Below, one piece after another: positions 8,967 to 17,805 of a stretch of 64,000 nt of DNA (the stretch's first letter is position 1; the number at the start of each line of letters is the position of its first letter). The position numbers and the translations under genes were made by a program. The stretch covers positions 2,790,001 to 2,854,000 of the forward strand of contig NZ_BCNV01000001.1 in the NCBI RefSeq assembly GCF_001570725.1. The letters run 5' to 3'. This stretch comes from Paenibacillus amylolyticus. Its GTDB lineage: Bacteria; Bacillota; Bacilli; Paenibacillales; Paenibacillaceae. The notes beneath the pieces were generated by a model. It saw only the letters and a list, made by a program, of their open reading frames with translations, was not told the origin of the DNA and did not search any database.

Positions 8967-9800
8967 TCACCTGCGCCCAGCGAGTAATTTGCGCTCTGCA
9001 TACACAACAAGTTGATACATGGCTGTTGCAACTGCAGCAATAATTAACAGACTCGATAATACGAGCGTGAAGTTGAATACCTGGAATCCGTAGATAATCA
9101 GATAACCAAGACCTTGTTTAGCGACCAGAAACTCACCTACGATTACCCCCACCCAAGCCATACCTACGTTAACTTTCAAGGTCGATACAATCGCCGGAAA
9201 AGAAGCAGGCAATACGACTTTCGTAAAAATCTCGGAACGGTCTCCACCAAACGTACGAATGACTTTAATATAGTTGGGATCAACTTCATTGAAGCTGTTA
9301 TATACCACCAGTGTCGTGATAATGACCGTGATGGACAACGTGGTCATGACAATCGCTGTAAAACCCGCGCCGAACATAACGATAAAGATCGGGCCGAGGG
9401 CTACCTTTGGCATACTGTTAAACACAACCATATAGGGGTCCAGCACTTTAGACAAAAAAGGAGACCACCAAATTAAAACCGCAAGCAAGGTCCCCACCAG
9501 TGTTCCCAGTAAAAAACCAACTGCCGTTTCCCCTACGGTAACTCCTACATGTGCCCACAACTCCCCGCTTGCGATGTCTTTACCGATCTGAGCAAAAATT
9601 TTACTAGGATAACTGAACAACAGCACATCAATCCATCGGAGTCTGCCCGCCAGTTCCCACAGCAAAAACATAGATACCAGCATGGATAACTGTACAGCAA
9701 GCACTTGATGTCGCCATCTGGCCACCTGCTGAATATGATTCCGATGCAGCTGCCCCATCCACTCGTCACGCTTTTCCTGCTTCGGATTCGTTTGATTCAC
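8967..9800 (-). CDS. ABC transporter permease, NitT/TauT (SsuC/ThiX-like) family
   Basis: This 277-residue integral membrane protein is the permease of a three-gene importer. Six or so hydrophobic segments are visible from about residue 35, and the cytoplasmic coupling loop reads FGGDRSEIFTKVVLPASFPAI, matching the EAA-like loop of binding-protein-dependent permeases. The start is GTG at 9800, overlapping the stop of the ATPase gene in a GTGA arrangement, so translation is probably coupled. Relatives move nitrate, taurine, sulfonates, thiamine precursors or riboflavin; the sequence does not say which. Confidence 0.85.
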   Translation of the reverse strand: MNQTNPKQEKRDEWMGQLHRNHIQQVARWRHQVLAVQLSMLVSMFLLWELAGRLRWIDVLLFSYPSKIFAQIGKDIASGELWAHVGVTVGETAVGFLLGTLVGTLLAVLIWWSPFLSKVLDPYMVVFNSMPKVALGPIFIVMFGAGFTAIVMTTLSITVIITTLVVYNSFNEVDPNYIKVIRTFGGDRSEIFTKVVLPASFPAIVSTLKVNVGMAWVGVIVGEFLVAKQGLGYLIIYGFQVFNFTLVLSSLLIIAAVATAMYQLVVYAERKLLAGRR

Positions 9801-10591
9801 GCGTCTCTCTCACCTCCCCCGGACTGGTCCAGTTCGCTCCATAACGCCTGAAACAGCTCATTGAATCCTTCTTGCTCCCTGGCATGAAATGGCTGAGATT
9901 TGCGAATTCCATCGGGAATGATAAATTCACGACGGATACGACCCGGATTGCGATCCAGTACAATGACGCGGTCGCTGACCGCAATGGCTTCAGACAAGTC
10001 ATGTGTGACAAGTACAGAGGTTTTGCCAAACTCTTTTAACGTGTCCGAAACCAGATCTTCCAGTTGCAGCTTGGTTTGATAATCGAGTGCCGAGAACGGT
10101 TCATCCAACAATAAAATTCCCGGGTCGGTTGCCAGCGTACGCACCAGAGCCACCCGTTGTCTCATGCCTCCTGAAAGCTCTGAGGGGTACTGATTCTCTG
10201 TCCCAGCCAAACCCATACTTATCAGCAGTTCCCGTACACGCTCACGGCTACGCTCATCCAGTCTGCCTGTCAATTCAAGTCCGATCAATGCATTATCCAG
10301 AATGGTCCGCCATGGAAACAGATAGTCCTGTTGAAGCATATAACCAATCTGTGCGGAGGGGCCGCCTACGAGCTTGCCTTTAATCTTGACCTCTCCTTGA
10401 GTAGGTGTGAGCAGCCCGGCGATGATCGACAACAATGTCGTTTTACCGCATCCGCTCGGTCCAACCAGACTGACGAACTCCCCTTTCTGGATCTCAAGAC
10501 TCAAGTCTTCAATCACCAATGAAGCCTCCCGCTCGCTGACATAGACTTGAGAGATCCCTTCCAGTCGGATCACACTTTCGGATTCAGGCAT
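9797..10591 (-). CDS. ABC transporter ATP-binding protein, NitT/TauT family
   Basis: The 264-residue ATPase powers the adjacent permease. It shows Walker A GPSGCGKTTLL, Q-loop in YMLQQDYLFPW, signature LSGGMRQRVAL, Walker B ILLLDEPFSALD and the switch His in VLVTHDLSEAI. The start chosen is ATG at 10591, which has AAAGGAAG upstream; a longer frame reaches into the stop of the binding-protein gene but lacks support. It lies between the binding protein and permease genes, all on the minus strand with short or overlapping junctions. Confidence 0.93.
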   Translation of the reverse strand: MPESESVIRLEGISQVYVSEREASLVIEDLSLEIQKGEFVSLVGPSGCGKTTLLSIIAGLLTPTQGEVKIKGKLVGGPSAQIGYMLQQDYLFPWRTILDNALIGLELTGRLDERSRERVRELLISMGLAGTENQYPSELSGGMRQRVALVRTLATDPGILLLDEPFSALDYQTKLQLEDLVSDTLKEFGKTSVLVTHDLSEAIAVSDRVIVLDRNPGRIRREFIIPDGIRKSQPFHAREQEGFNELFQALWSELDQSGGGERDA

Positions 10592-10620
10592 TCTGCTCAC
10601 TTCCTTTCCTGAATACCCCA

Positions 10621-11625
10621 TTACTTCGATATCGTAGCTTCTTCCGCATAGGCATTATCCACAATTGCATTCAACTCCACGCGTTCTTTCAACTCTCCGG
10701 CGGCACTCATGACATCAAGCAGATTGTTCCACTCTTCCTCATCAATGATCGGGTCCGTTGCATAGCTGCCCTGTTCCTTATAACGGTTCACACTGCTGAC
10801 CAGAATGGCTGGATCGATGTCTTTGAAGAAAGGTGTAATAACTTCTGCAATCTCTTCAGCCGTATGGGAATCTACCCATGCTTGCGCTTTGTGCAGACCG
10901 TTCGTAAACTTCTGTACGATATCCTTGTTGTCGTTAAGATAGCTTTGTTTCGTCATGAAGACGGTGTAAGGCAGAAGACCACTTTCTGTTCCAAAAGATG
11001 CAACAACCTTGCCCCGACCTTCTTGTTCAAAGATCGATGCCTGGGGTTCGAACAGTTGAACATAATCACCCGTGCCTGAGGCGAAAGCAGACGCAATGTT
11101 GGCAAAGTCCACATTCTGAATCAGCTCCAAATCACTTTGCGGATCGATACCATGTTTGTTCAATGCAAACTCCCCTGCCATTTGTGGCATTCCGCCTTTA
11201 CGCTGCCCGAGAAATGTGGAATCCCTCAGTTGCTCCCAATCGAAGCTGCCTTCCGGGTTACGTGCGAACAGGAAAGTACCATCCGTCTGGGTAAGCTGGG
11301 CAAAGTTAATGACCGGATCTTCCGCTCCCTGCTGATAGACGTATATGGACGTCTCTGCACCTACCAGTGCAATGTCCACTGAACCGGCGAGCAATGCCGC
11401 CATCGTTTTGTCACCGCCAGCTGTCGTCTGAATCTCCACCTCAAGTCCCTGCTCCTCAAAAAAACCTTGAGCCACGGCCACATACTCCGGTGCATAAAAT
11501 ACCGAACGAGTCACTTCGCCAATCGTAATCTTGGCTTCATTGTCTTCCTTATTACAGCTGGTGAGTGCCACAATGATAATCAGCAGAATAACGATGCCCC
11601 GGACGAACCATGGCGTGTATTTCAT
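10621..11625 (-). CDS. ABC transporter substrate-binding lipoprotein (NMT1/THI5-like)
   Basis: The 334-residue protein begins with a basic-hydrophobic signal peptide ending in a lipobox LTSC, so it should be a lipoprotein on the outer face of the membrane. The mature part starts with ITIGEVTRSVFYAPEYVAVAQG and AGGDKTMAALLAGSVDIALVG, typical of NMT1/THI5 and SsuA/TauA-like binding proteins. ATG at 11625 has AAGGAGGG seven bases upstream. As first gene of the operon it should define specificity, but no TPP or FMN riboswitch is visible in front of it, so a thiamine-precursor or riboflavin role is unproven. Confidence 0.87.
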   Translation of the reverse strand: MKYTPWFVRGIVILLIIIVALTSCNKEDNEAKITIGEVTRSVFYAPEYVAVAQGFFEEQGLEVEIQTTAGGDKTMAALLAGSVDIALVGAETSIYVYQQGAEDPVINFAQLTQTDGTFLFARNPEGSFDWEQLRDSTFLGQRKGGMPQMAGEFALNKHGIDPQSDLELIQNVDFANIASAFASGTGDYVQLFEPQASIFEQEGRGKVVASFGTESGLLPYTVFMTKQSYLNDNKDIVQKFTNGLHKAQAWVDSHTAEEIAEVITPFFKDIDPAILVSSVNRYKEQGSYATDPIIDEEEWNNLLDVMSAAGELKERVELNAIVDNAYAEEATISK

Positions 11626-11710
11626 GTTGTTTCCCTCCTTCACTGGTTTCAGCAGTTTCTCTCTATTATGGATATGCTGATGCCCAACAAAAGGTTAAGA
11701 ACTTGAATGC

Positions 11711-11740
11711 AAAAAAGAGCCGGGCAATGATGCCCGACTC
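11711..11740 (-). terminator. Intrinsic terminator after the carboxypeptidase gene
   Basis: On the minus strand GAGTCGGGCA pairs with TGCCCGGCTC around TCAT and is followed by six T residues. It lies 45 bases after the M32 carboxypeptidase stop and separates it from the ABC operon. Confidence 0.9.
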
Positions 11741-11784
11741 TTCAGCTCTTCGAAATGCTACTGTAATACGCTGTTTAAGCGCTA

Positions 11785-13299
11785 TTACAGCTTGTAAATC
11801 TCCGCATATTTAGCTTCCAGATAATCGGCTAGATAATCCGGATTCAATTCTTCACCCGTTACGGCAACAATCAATTCGGAAGGTGTGCGACTTTTGCCAT
11901 ATCGATAGATTTTGTCTGTAAGCCATTCCTTAATTGGAATGAGATTACCTTCGGCAATATGGGTATCGAACTCCGGCATTTCCTTGCGCAATGTATGTAG
12001 AATTTGAGCTGCATACATATTACCCAGAGAATACGATGCAAAGTAACCGAAGTCGCCACCGGACCAGTGAACATCCTGAAGAACACCGTCTCCATCATTC
12101 GTTGGCATAATACCAAGGTATTCCTTGTATTTTGCATTCCAGGTCTCTGGCAGATCCTTCACTTCAAGGCCATCATTGAACAACATTTTCTCAATCTCAT
12201 ATCGGATAATAATGTGCAGGTTATAGGTTAGTTCATCCGCTTCAATCCGAATAAGCGAACTCTCCACCCGGTTGATTGCACGATAGAAATCTTCCAGTGC
12301 AACCTCGCTCAGTTGCGGGAAATGCTGCTGCAAATCTTTGTAATAGCGTGTCCAGAACGGCAGACTGCGCCCAATCATGTTTTCCCAAAGACGGGACTGG
12401 GATTCATGAATACCCATGGACGTTCCTTCTGAAAGAAGGGTACCCGCCAGACTGTCATCAATATTTTGCTCATACAGGGCATGTCCGCCCTCATGCAGTG
12501 AACTGAAGACTGCGCTCGCTACATCATCCTGCAAATAATGTGTGGTGATCCGCACATCACCCGGGTTAAGGCCTGTTGCAAAAGGATGAACACTCTCGTC
12601 CAATCGTCCAGCTTCAAAGTCATAGCCCATCTGTTCCAGGATGAACAGACTGAACTTTTCCTGCTGTTCAGTGTCAAACAACTGATTCAGGAACTCTGTA
12701 TTTGGCTTGTTTTCTGAAACATTAATCTTCTCTTGTAGAGGCACCAGACGTGCTTTGAGGCGGGCAAATACAGCATCCACTTTCTCAACGGTCAGATCCG
12801 GCTCATACATATCAAGCAACGTATCATAACGCGTATCCTTCACACCCCAATAATCAATAAACTCCTGTTTGAGCTTAACGATATCTGTCAGATAAGGTGA
12901 GAAGCCTGCGAAATCGCTGTTATGCTTGGCATCTTCCCATGCGGTTTCGGACTTGGCCGTGAGCACGGTATACGCTTGTACTTTCTCAGGTGGTACTGAC
13001 TGACTGCGATCATATTCTTTCTTGCAATCCTCAACCAAACGACGATCTATATCTTCGAGTTGTTCCAATACTGCTGGAGTAGTTAATGCATCCAGGTAGG
13101 TCTTCATGTCAGCAGAAGTTTGCAGCTTGAATGCTTCGGTGGACAACATACCCAGCGTCTCCGAACGAGTCGGAACGCCTTTTTTCGGCGCACCTGTGCG
13201 CAGATCCCAGTGAAGCAAACCAATGGCTTCATGATAGCTCTTAATTTTACGAGCCAAATTACGGAAGGATTCCAAATGTTCTAGTGTTTGTTTATCCAT
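11785..13299 (-). CDS. M32 family metallocarboxypeptidase (thermostable carboxypeptidase 1 type)
   Basis: The 504-residue protein is the length of Bacillus YpwA and Thermus carboxypeptidase 1. It carries the zinc site HEGGH (in SSLHEGGHALYEQ), the family motif GIHESQSRLWEN that supplies the third ligand, and DVRITTHY just before. These enzymes remove C-terminal residues from peptides in the cytoplasm, preferring not to cleave at proline. No signal peptide is present. The start ATG has AAGAGGTG about ten bases upstream. It is a single-gene transcript with its own terminator. Confidence 0.95.
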   Translation of the reverse strand: MDKQTLEHLESFRNLARKIKSYHEAIGLLHWDLRTGAPKKGVPTRSETLGMLSTEAFKLQTSADMKTYLDALTTPAVLEQLEDIDRRLVEDCKKEYDRSQSVPPEKVQAYTVLTAKSETAWEDAKHNSDFAGFSPYLTDIVKLKQEFIDYWGVKDTRYDTLLDMYEPDLTVEKVDAVFARLKARLVPLQEKINVSENKPNTEFLNQLFDTEQQEKFSLFILEQMGYDFEAGRLDESVHPFATGLNPGDVRITTHYLQDDVASAVFSSLHEGGHALYEQNIDDSLAGTLLSEGTSMGIHESQSRLWENMIGRSLPFWTRYYKDLQQHFPQLSEVALEDFYRAINRVESSLIRIEADELTYNLHIIIRYEIEKMLFNDGLEVKDLPETWNAKYKEYLGIMPTNDGDGVLQDVHWSGGDFGYFASYSLGNMYAAQILHTLRKEMPEFDTHIAEGNLIPIKEWLTDKIYRYGKSRTPSELIVAVTGEELNPDYLADYLEAKYAEIYKL

Positions 13300-13411
13300 T
13301 GTTATCGTTCACCTCTTCAAAAAAAATGTTATACCCTATTGATGATACTTTTCCCATTGCGTATAATCAACTTTTAACAGAGGCAAATTGCATTATCCTC
13401 CTGAAGATACG

Positions 13412-13616
13412 TGTTCAAAAAGTCTGGTTTTCATTACCGAGAAGATGAAATGCAGGTAGAAATGGTGTATCGGAGCGTAGGAAAACTACGTGTGCAACTA
13501 CATGTTTCCGAAGGAAACAATCTTCGTAAGCGTCTGCTTATTTCGGCTGAATTTCAACTTCGATGCTGATGATGCTCTTAGGCATCATTCGTAATCAAAA
13601 ACGGACTTTTTGAACA
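13412..13616. repeat. MITE-like element with 26-bp terminal inverted repeats
   Basis: A 205-base segment is bounded by near-perfect inverted ends: left TGTTCAAAAAGTCTGG continuing to TTTTCATTAC, and right the complement of TGTTCAAAAAGTCCG continuing to TTTTGATTAC, with about four mismatches in 26 bases. The interior has no meaningful frame. This fits a small non-autonomous mobile element or dispersed palindromic repeat. No clear target duplication flanks it. It occupies most of the 440-base gap between the carboxypeptidase and carbonic anhydrase genes; the rest of that gap shows nothing else convincing. Confidence 0.65.
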
Positions 13617-13745
13617 ACCTCTAAAAAGGTTGGAGTAATGTGATCTGCTGACCGTGATATACTAATAACGCAAAGGCGCGTAGGACAAGCTGCATCAAAT
13701 GCAAGTGGCCGTGCTCGTCGTATTGGATAACAGGAGGCAATGGAC

Positions 13746-14321
13746 ATGAACAACATTCAAGAGATTTTGGCTTACAACAAATCATTTGTCGAGACTAAAG
13801 AATACGAAAAGTATACGGCTGGAAAGTTTCCAACCAAAAAGATGGTTATCATCACTTGTATGGATACACGTCTGGTGGAAATGCTGCCCAAGGCCATGAA
13901 TCTGAAGAACGGTGATGTGAAAATCATCAAAAACGCTGGCGCGATTATCTCTCAGCCTTTCGGCAGTGTAATGCGTAGTGTGCTTGTCGCCATCTATGAA
14001 CTGGGTGCAGATGAAGTTCTGGTTGTTGGACATACGGAATGTGGTATGGCTTCCCTTCACGCAGAGACCATGATTGGACATATGGTTGAGCGTGGTGTAT
14101 CGGAAGAAGTCATGACAACCCTGGAGAATTCTGGCATCCGTCTACAAAAGTGGTTGCGCGGGTTTGACAGCGTAGAAGAAGGGGTAAAACATACTGTGGA
14201 AGTGATCAAGAAGCATCCTCTACTTCCACCCAATGTACCCGTCCACGGCATGGTTATCGATTCTGCTACAGGTGAGCTTGATCTTGTCGCTGAGGGGTAT
14301 GGACAACAGGCATCTCTCTAA
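13746..14321 (+). CDS. Beta-class carbonic anhydrase
   Basis: The enzyme interconverts CO2 and bicarbonate. The zinc ligands of the beta class are visible: Cys38 with the Asp40-Arg42 dyad in CMDTR, and His96 and Cys99 in GHTECG. The 191-residue product resembles Bacillus YtiB. Two ATGs lie six bases apart; the second (13746) is chosen because AGGAGG ends about eight bases before it and only two before the first. The gene stands alone on the plus strand with a strong terminator behind it. Confidence 0.93.
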   Translation: MNNIQEILAYNKSFVETKEYEKYTAGKFPTKKMVIITCMDTRLVEMLPKAMNLKNGDVKIIKNAGAIISQPFGSVMRSVLVAIYELGADEVLVVGHTECGMASLHAETMIGHMVERGVSEEVMTTLENSGIRLQKWLRGFDSVEEGVKHTVEVIKKHPLLPPNVPVHGMVIDSATGELDLVAEGYGQQASL

Positions 14322-14330
14322 ATGGTTTGG

Positions 14331-14361
14331 AGTGCGGACCTTATGGTTCGCACTTTTTTTG
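14331..14361 (+). terminator. Intrinsic terminator after carbonic anhydrase
   Basis: AGTGCGGACC pairs with GGTTCGCACT (one G-T pair) around TTAT and is followed by TTTTTTT. It starts nine bases after the stop codon. Confidence 0.92.
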
Positions 14362-14493
14362 TCTAAATTGAGGCAGTTGTTCTGTCAGGTTGTCAAACCA
14401 TACAGTTTCAGTGTACACTTTTATGAAAGCGGTCAAAGAAAGCAAATTTGTTTATTTTCTCTGACCCAGCCCTAATATTAAGGAGACATGTGC

Positions 14494-15060
14494 ATGAACA
14501 TACTTTCCTACGGATTGCTCGGGCTACTTACCCGCGAGGAGTCATCGGGCTATGATCTGATGCTGAAGATTCAGCCGCATTGGCAGGCGAAGCACAGCCA
14601 GATCTACCCGCTCCTGTCCAAGATGGAAAACGATGAGTTATTGGCCTCCCGCTGGGTACAGCAGTCTGACAAACCGGACAAGAAAATGTACGCAGTTACG
14701 GAAAAAGGCATTGAAAAGCTCTTGGAATGGATGATTACTCCTGTTACCGCACCGGTTACACGCGATGAATTTAATTTGCGTATCTTGTGTGTTGGCATTG
14801 CGGAAGACGGAAGCATGAGACGCATTCTGAATGAGCGTAAAAGCTGGTTTATGGAACGCATCCGTTATTTCGAGGATTTGAAATCACGTATACCTCTGGA
14901 TAATCTTCGTGTAGGCAACCGAGATTTTGGAAGCTACATCCTGGTACAAAAAGGGTTAATGCATGCGCAAACAGGCCTGGAATGGTGTCATTGGGTTACC
15001 CAATTGCTTGATGGCCAAGCTGCAATTCAAGACCCAAATCCAAGCGTTTCAGAAATTTAA
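14494..15060 (+). CDS. PadR family transcriptional regulator
   Basis: The 188-residue protein has the PadR winged helix at the N-terminus (MNILSYGLLGLL, then SSGYDLMLKIQPHW and HSQIYPLLSKMENDELL) and a C-terminal Vir-like helical domain used for dimerisation (FNLRILCVGI onward). PadR proteins usually repress nearby stress, efflux or phenolic-acid genes. The second ATG (14494) is chosen because AAGGAG lies eight bases upstream. The next genes on the same strand, encoding a small membrane protein and a YxcD protein, could be its targets; that is inference. Confidence 0.9.
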   Translation: MNILSYGLLGLLTREESSGYDLMLKIQPHWQAKHSQIYPLLSKMENDELLASRWVQQSDKPDKKMYAVTEKGIEKLLEWMITPVTAPVTRDEFNLRILCVGIAEDGSMRRILNERKSWFMERIRYFEDLKSRIPLDNLRVGNRDFGSYILVQKGLMHAQTGLEWCHWVTQLLDGQAAIQDPNPSVSEI

Positions 15061-15158
15061 TAAAATTTGAAACGTTACTGCTAGTTGAACGTATTACATG
15101 AGTAAGGCCCATTTTTGGGCGATTCAAACAAATTAATCGGGGGGTTACGATCTTTACA

Positions 15159-15665
15159 ATGAAGAAAAAATTTGGAGTTAAACATCTAATGATGGTATTT
15201 ATGGCCTTTACATTATTGTTCGCAACAGTGGGAGTAACGAATCCGGATTCTGCGGATGCAAGACGTGGTGGCGGATTCAAATCCGGTACGAAAAGTTATA
15301 CTAACACACCTAAGAAATCCGACTCCAACAGTAACGTGAATCAATCCAATTCCGGTAATAACTCCGGTACTGGTGCAGCTGCAACCCGTGGTGGTGGATT
15401 CTTCGGCGGTGGCGGCGGCTTCATGAAAGGCATGATGCTTGGTGGTCTTGCTGGTATGATGTTCGGTGGATTGTTCGGTGGCATGGGCGCCCTGGGTAAC
15501 ATCCTTGGATTGCTCGTGAACGTTGCCGCAATCATGTTGATTGTTATGCTGGCTATGGCACTCTTCAGAGCCATCTCCAACCGTCGTAAACCTGCAGCGG
15601 ATGGTCGTTATGACCGCCGCAATGATGATCGTGATGATGACCGTAACAGAAACGGACGGTACTAA
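15159..15665 (+). CDS. Glycine-rich membrane protein resembling the N-terminus of Tim44-like proteins
   Basis: The 168-residue product has a signal-like N-terminus (about residues 8-27), an ARRGGGFKSG motif straight after it, a Ser/Asn-rich spacer, a Gly/Met/Phe-rich stretch, one strong membrane segment (about 112-138) and a charged Arg/Asp tail. The ARRGGG and glycine-rich stretch before a membrane segment match the beginning of Bacillota Tim44-domain proteins, but the soluble Tim44 domain itself is missing. A GGGGGG motif lies 14 bases before the ATG, further than ideal. Function unknown. It is followed six bases later by the YxcD gene. Confidence 0.65.
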   Translation: MKKKFGVKHLMMVFMAFTLLFATVGVTNPDSADARRGGGFKSGTKSYTNTPKKSDSNSNVNQSNSGNNSGTGAAATRGGGFFGGGGGFMKGMMLGGLAGMMFGGLFGGMGALGNILGLLVNVAAIMLIVMLAMALFRAISNRRKPAADGRYDRRNDDRDDDRNRNGRY

Positions 15666-15670
15666 TCTCT

Positions 15671-15949
15671 ATGGTTCTGAGCATGGATGAAATTGTGAAT
15701 GCAATCTGTATTCATATGGCAGAACGTAAGGGTGTACGTCCAACCGATGTGAACGTAGAACTGAGCTGGGAAGAAGATACAGGTTATTCCGCTGAAGTTT
15801 GGATTCAAGGCCGCAGTCAATATCTGGTGGAGTCCAATATGATTGAAGCGATTCTTCGCTACCTGCACAGTGAATACAACATTCGGGCGTACCGTGAGAA
15901 CGTGCGACTTGATCTGGATGAAGAGATCACAGCCATCGTTAATCAATAA
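15671..15949 (+). CDS. YxcD family protein (DUF2653)
   Basis: A small 92-residue acidic protein containing MDEIVNAICIHMAERKGV and a conserved-looking VELSWEEDTGYSAEVW stretch, which I recognise as the YxcD/DUF2653 family of unknown function. The start is uncertain: ATG at 15671 lies six bases after the upstream stop with only GGACGG some 13 bases back, and an internal ATG four codons on is possible. Tight spacing implies co-translation with the preceding membrane protein. A long terminator follows. Confidence 0.75.
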   Translation: MVLSMDEIVNAICIHMAERKGVRPTDVNVELSWEEDTGYSAEVWIQGRSQYLVESNMIEAILRYLHSEYNIRAYRENVRLDLDEEITAIVNQ

Positions 15950-15974
15950 TATAGGTCAAGCAATAACGTTATAC

Positions 15975-16026
15975 AAAAGACCGTCTCCGCTCTGTCGCTT
16001 GACAGAGATGGAAGACGGTCTTTTTG
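15975..16026. terminator. Bidirectional terminator between the YxcD gene and tyrS
   Basis: AAAGACCGTCT and AGACGGTCTTT form the outer stem and CTCTGTC/GACAGAG the inner stem around GCTT. On the plus strand TTTTTG follows; on the minus strand TTTTG follows. It can serve both converging units. Confidence 0.88.
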
Positions 16027-16098
16027 TTTCTAAATAAGTGTTGTGGTATAGTCTGATACGTTTCCGTATTTCGTTCTAAAACTTCTAATACTTAGACA

Positions 16099-17361
16099 CT
16101 ATGATTGGAGTTTAACCAGGCTGTAGTTCTTTTTACCTTTACGGATAATGATGAATTTACCGCCAATGGCATGCTCTGCCGACACGGTGAATTCAAGCTC
16201 CGTGATTTTCTCACCATTCATGGAAATCGCACCTTTGGTGACATCCTCACGCGCTTGGCGCTTCGATGGCTCCAGACCCAGATCCACGAGCCAGTCCACG
16301 ATATTTTTCGCTTCGCCGTCCGTTTCAAATGTTGGCATTTCCTTGAAGCCCTGCTCGATTTCATCTGCTGTCAGGGAACGGATATCACCACTGAACAGCG
16401 CCGCTGTAATACGCTTAGCCTGTTCCAGCATTTCTTCGCCGTGAACGAATTTTGTCATTTCTTCCGCGAGTGCTTTCTGTGCTTCACGTTTATGTGGCTC
16501 TGTCTCTACCTTTTCAGCCAAAGCTTCAATCTCTTCTTTGCTCAGGAAGGTAAAGTATTTCAAGTATTTAATGACATCACGGTCATCTGTATTCGCCCAG
16601 AACTGGTAGAATTCAAATGGTGTCGTTTTGTTCGGATCAAGCCAGATTGCGCCGCCAGCTGTTTTACCGAATTTGGTTCCGTCGGATTTGAGCATCAGCG
16701 GAATGGTCAGACCGTACGCTTTCGCTTCAGATCCTTCTTTTTTGCGGATCAAGTCGAGACCACTCGTGATATTACCCCATTGATCAGAACCGCCGATTTG
16801 AAGCTGTACATCCTCGTTCTGGAAAAGGTGCAAGTAGTCGAGTGATTGAAGAATCTGGTAGGAAAACTCGGTAAACGAAATTCCGCCTTCCAGTCTGCTC
16901 GCAACGACATCCTTAGCCAACATCGTATTGAGGTTAAAGTTTTTGCCGTAGTCACGCAAGAATTCGATGACATTGATTTTGTGTGTCCAATCGTAGTTGT
17001 TCACCATACGAACCTGATTGTCACCGTCGGTTACGAAGAGCTTCTTCATCTGTGCTGTCAGTGCATCCACATTCTCCTGCACCTGCTCCATGGTTTGCAA
17101 AGAACGCTCTGCCTGACGTCCACTTGGATCACCAATCGTACCTGTAGCTCCACCAATCAGAATGACTGGACGATGTCCTGCCAGTTGAAAACGTTTGAGC
17201 ATCATGAAGGGAATTAGATGTCCGATGTGCATGCTATCCCCCGTAGGGTCAACTCCGCAGTACAAGGAGACGGATTTCGTTTCAGTCAACTCACGCAGTC
17301 CCTCTGCATCTGTCTGCTGGTTAATGGCGTCACGCCACTGTAGTTCATCAATAATATTCAT
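16099..17361 (-). CDS. tyrS: Tyrosyl-tRNA synthetase
   Basis: The enzyme charges tRNA-Tyr. The 420-residue protein has the class I signatures HIGH (in SMHIGHLIPFMML) and KFGKT (in DGTKFGKTAGGA), the tyrosine-binding region with GGSDQWGN, and a C-terminal S4 RNA-binding domain (LGLEPSKRQAREDV onward). The KFGKT signature and length fit the TyrS rather than the TyrZ form. The start ATG at 17361 has AAGGGG nine bases upstream; a frame nine codons longer has no support. Expression should be controlled by the T-box leader directly upstream. Confidence 0.97.
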   Translation of the reverse strand: MNIIDELQWRDAINQQTDAEGLRELTETKSVSLYCGVDPTGDSMHIGHLIPFMMLKRFQLAGHRPVILIGGATGTIGDPSGRQAERSLQTMEQVQENVDALTAQMKKLFVTDGDNQVRMVNNYDWTHKINVIEFLRDYGKNFNLNTMLAKDVVASRLEGGISFTEFSYQILQSLDYLHLFQNEDVQLQIGGSDQWGNITSGLDLIRKKEGSEAKAYGLTIPLMLKSDGTKFGKTAGGAIWLDPNKTTPFEFYQFWANTDDRDVIKYLKYFTFLSKEEIEALAEKVETEPHKREAQKALAEEMTKFVHGEEMLEQAKRITAALFSGDIRSLTADEIEQGFKEMPTFETDGEAKNIVDWLVDLGLEPSKRQAREDVTKGAISMNGEKITELEFTVSAEHAIGGKFIIIRKGKKNYSLVKLQS

Positions 17362-17448
17362 TCGTAAAAACCCCTTTTCTATCCTCAAGATTCAGTCATG
17401 ATCTACGTTAAATTACGAAATAACACGCTGGAACGGCTTTTTTGGACA

Positions 17449-17720
17449 CAAAAAAATCGCCTCCTTGTCTTCATTAGACACAGGGACGATTATCATAACC
17501 GTGGTACCACCCAAATTGCATGGACAACACGTGACCTTAACACGCTATCCATACCACTTTTGGCAATATATCGTTTGCCCATCCGCTTGGCATTACCCAA
17601 GTACTCCAGAGTGTAATTCGCAGCCCTTGTATGTATCAGGTTCCATCAACCCCTGACTTTCTGTAACAGGGACAAAGCCGCTACTGCGCTCTATCAACGT
17701 GATTCATGTATTCAATTTAT
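17449..17720 (-). ncRNA. T-box riboswitch leader of tyrS
   Basis: The minus strand carries the hallmark T-box sequence TGGGTGGTACCACGG at 17498-17516, followed by a terminator hairpin (17449-17492; ATCG-TCCCTGTGTCT pairing with AGACAAGGAGGCGAT) and seven T residues, then the tyrS start 90 bases later. Upstream lies a Stem I-like region closed by CGCAG/CTGCG, with a TAC triplet (a tyrosine codon) on its 3' side that could be the specifier. Uncharged tRNA-Tyr binding would disrupt the terminator and allow tyrS expression. The T-box and terminator are seen directly; the specifier assignment is inference. Confidence 0.93.
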
Positions 17721-17724
17721 AGCA

Positions 17725-17753
17725 AGTATAGCCGAACGTTTGAGTCATTGCAA
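17725..17753 (-). promoter_or_regulatory. Sigma-A promoter of the tyrS T-box transcript
   Basis: On the minus strand TTGCAA and TATACT are separated by exactly 17 bases, about ten bases before the T-box leader begins. Confidence 0.85.
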
Positions 17754-17805
17754 GGGCAAGTATGCAATCTTTCAACAGAGCTATGGGTGCATAGTTGAAA
17801 CCAGC

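Noticed and set aside
11626..11700. TPP or FMN riboswitch before the NMT1/THI5-like binding protein
   Set aside because: The conserved CTGAGA and ACCTGATC-type TPP boxes and the RFN element are absent, so a thiamine or riboflavin role is not claimed.
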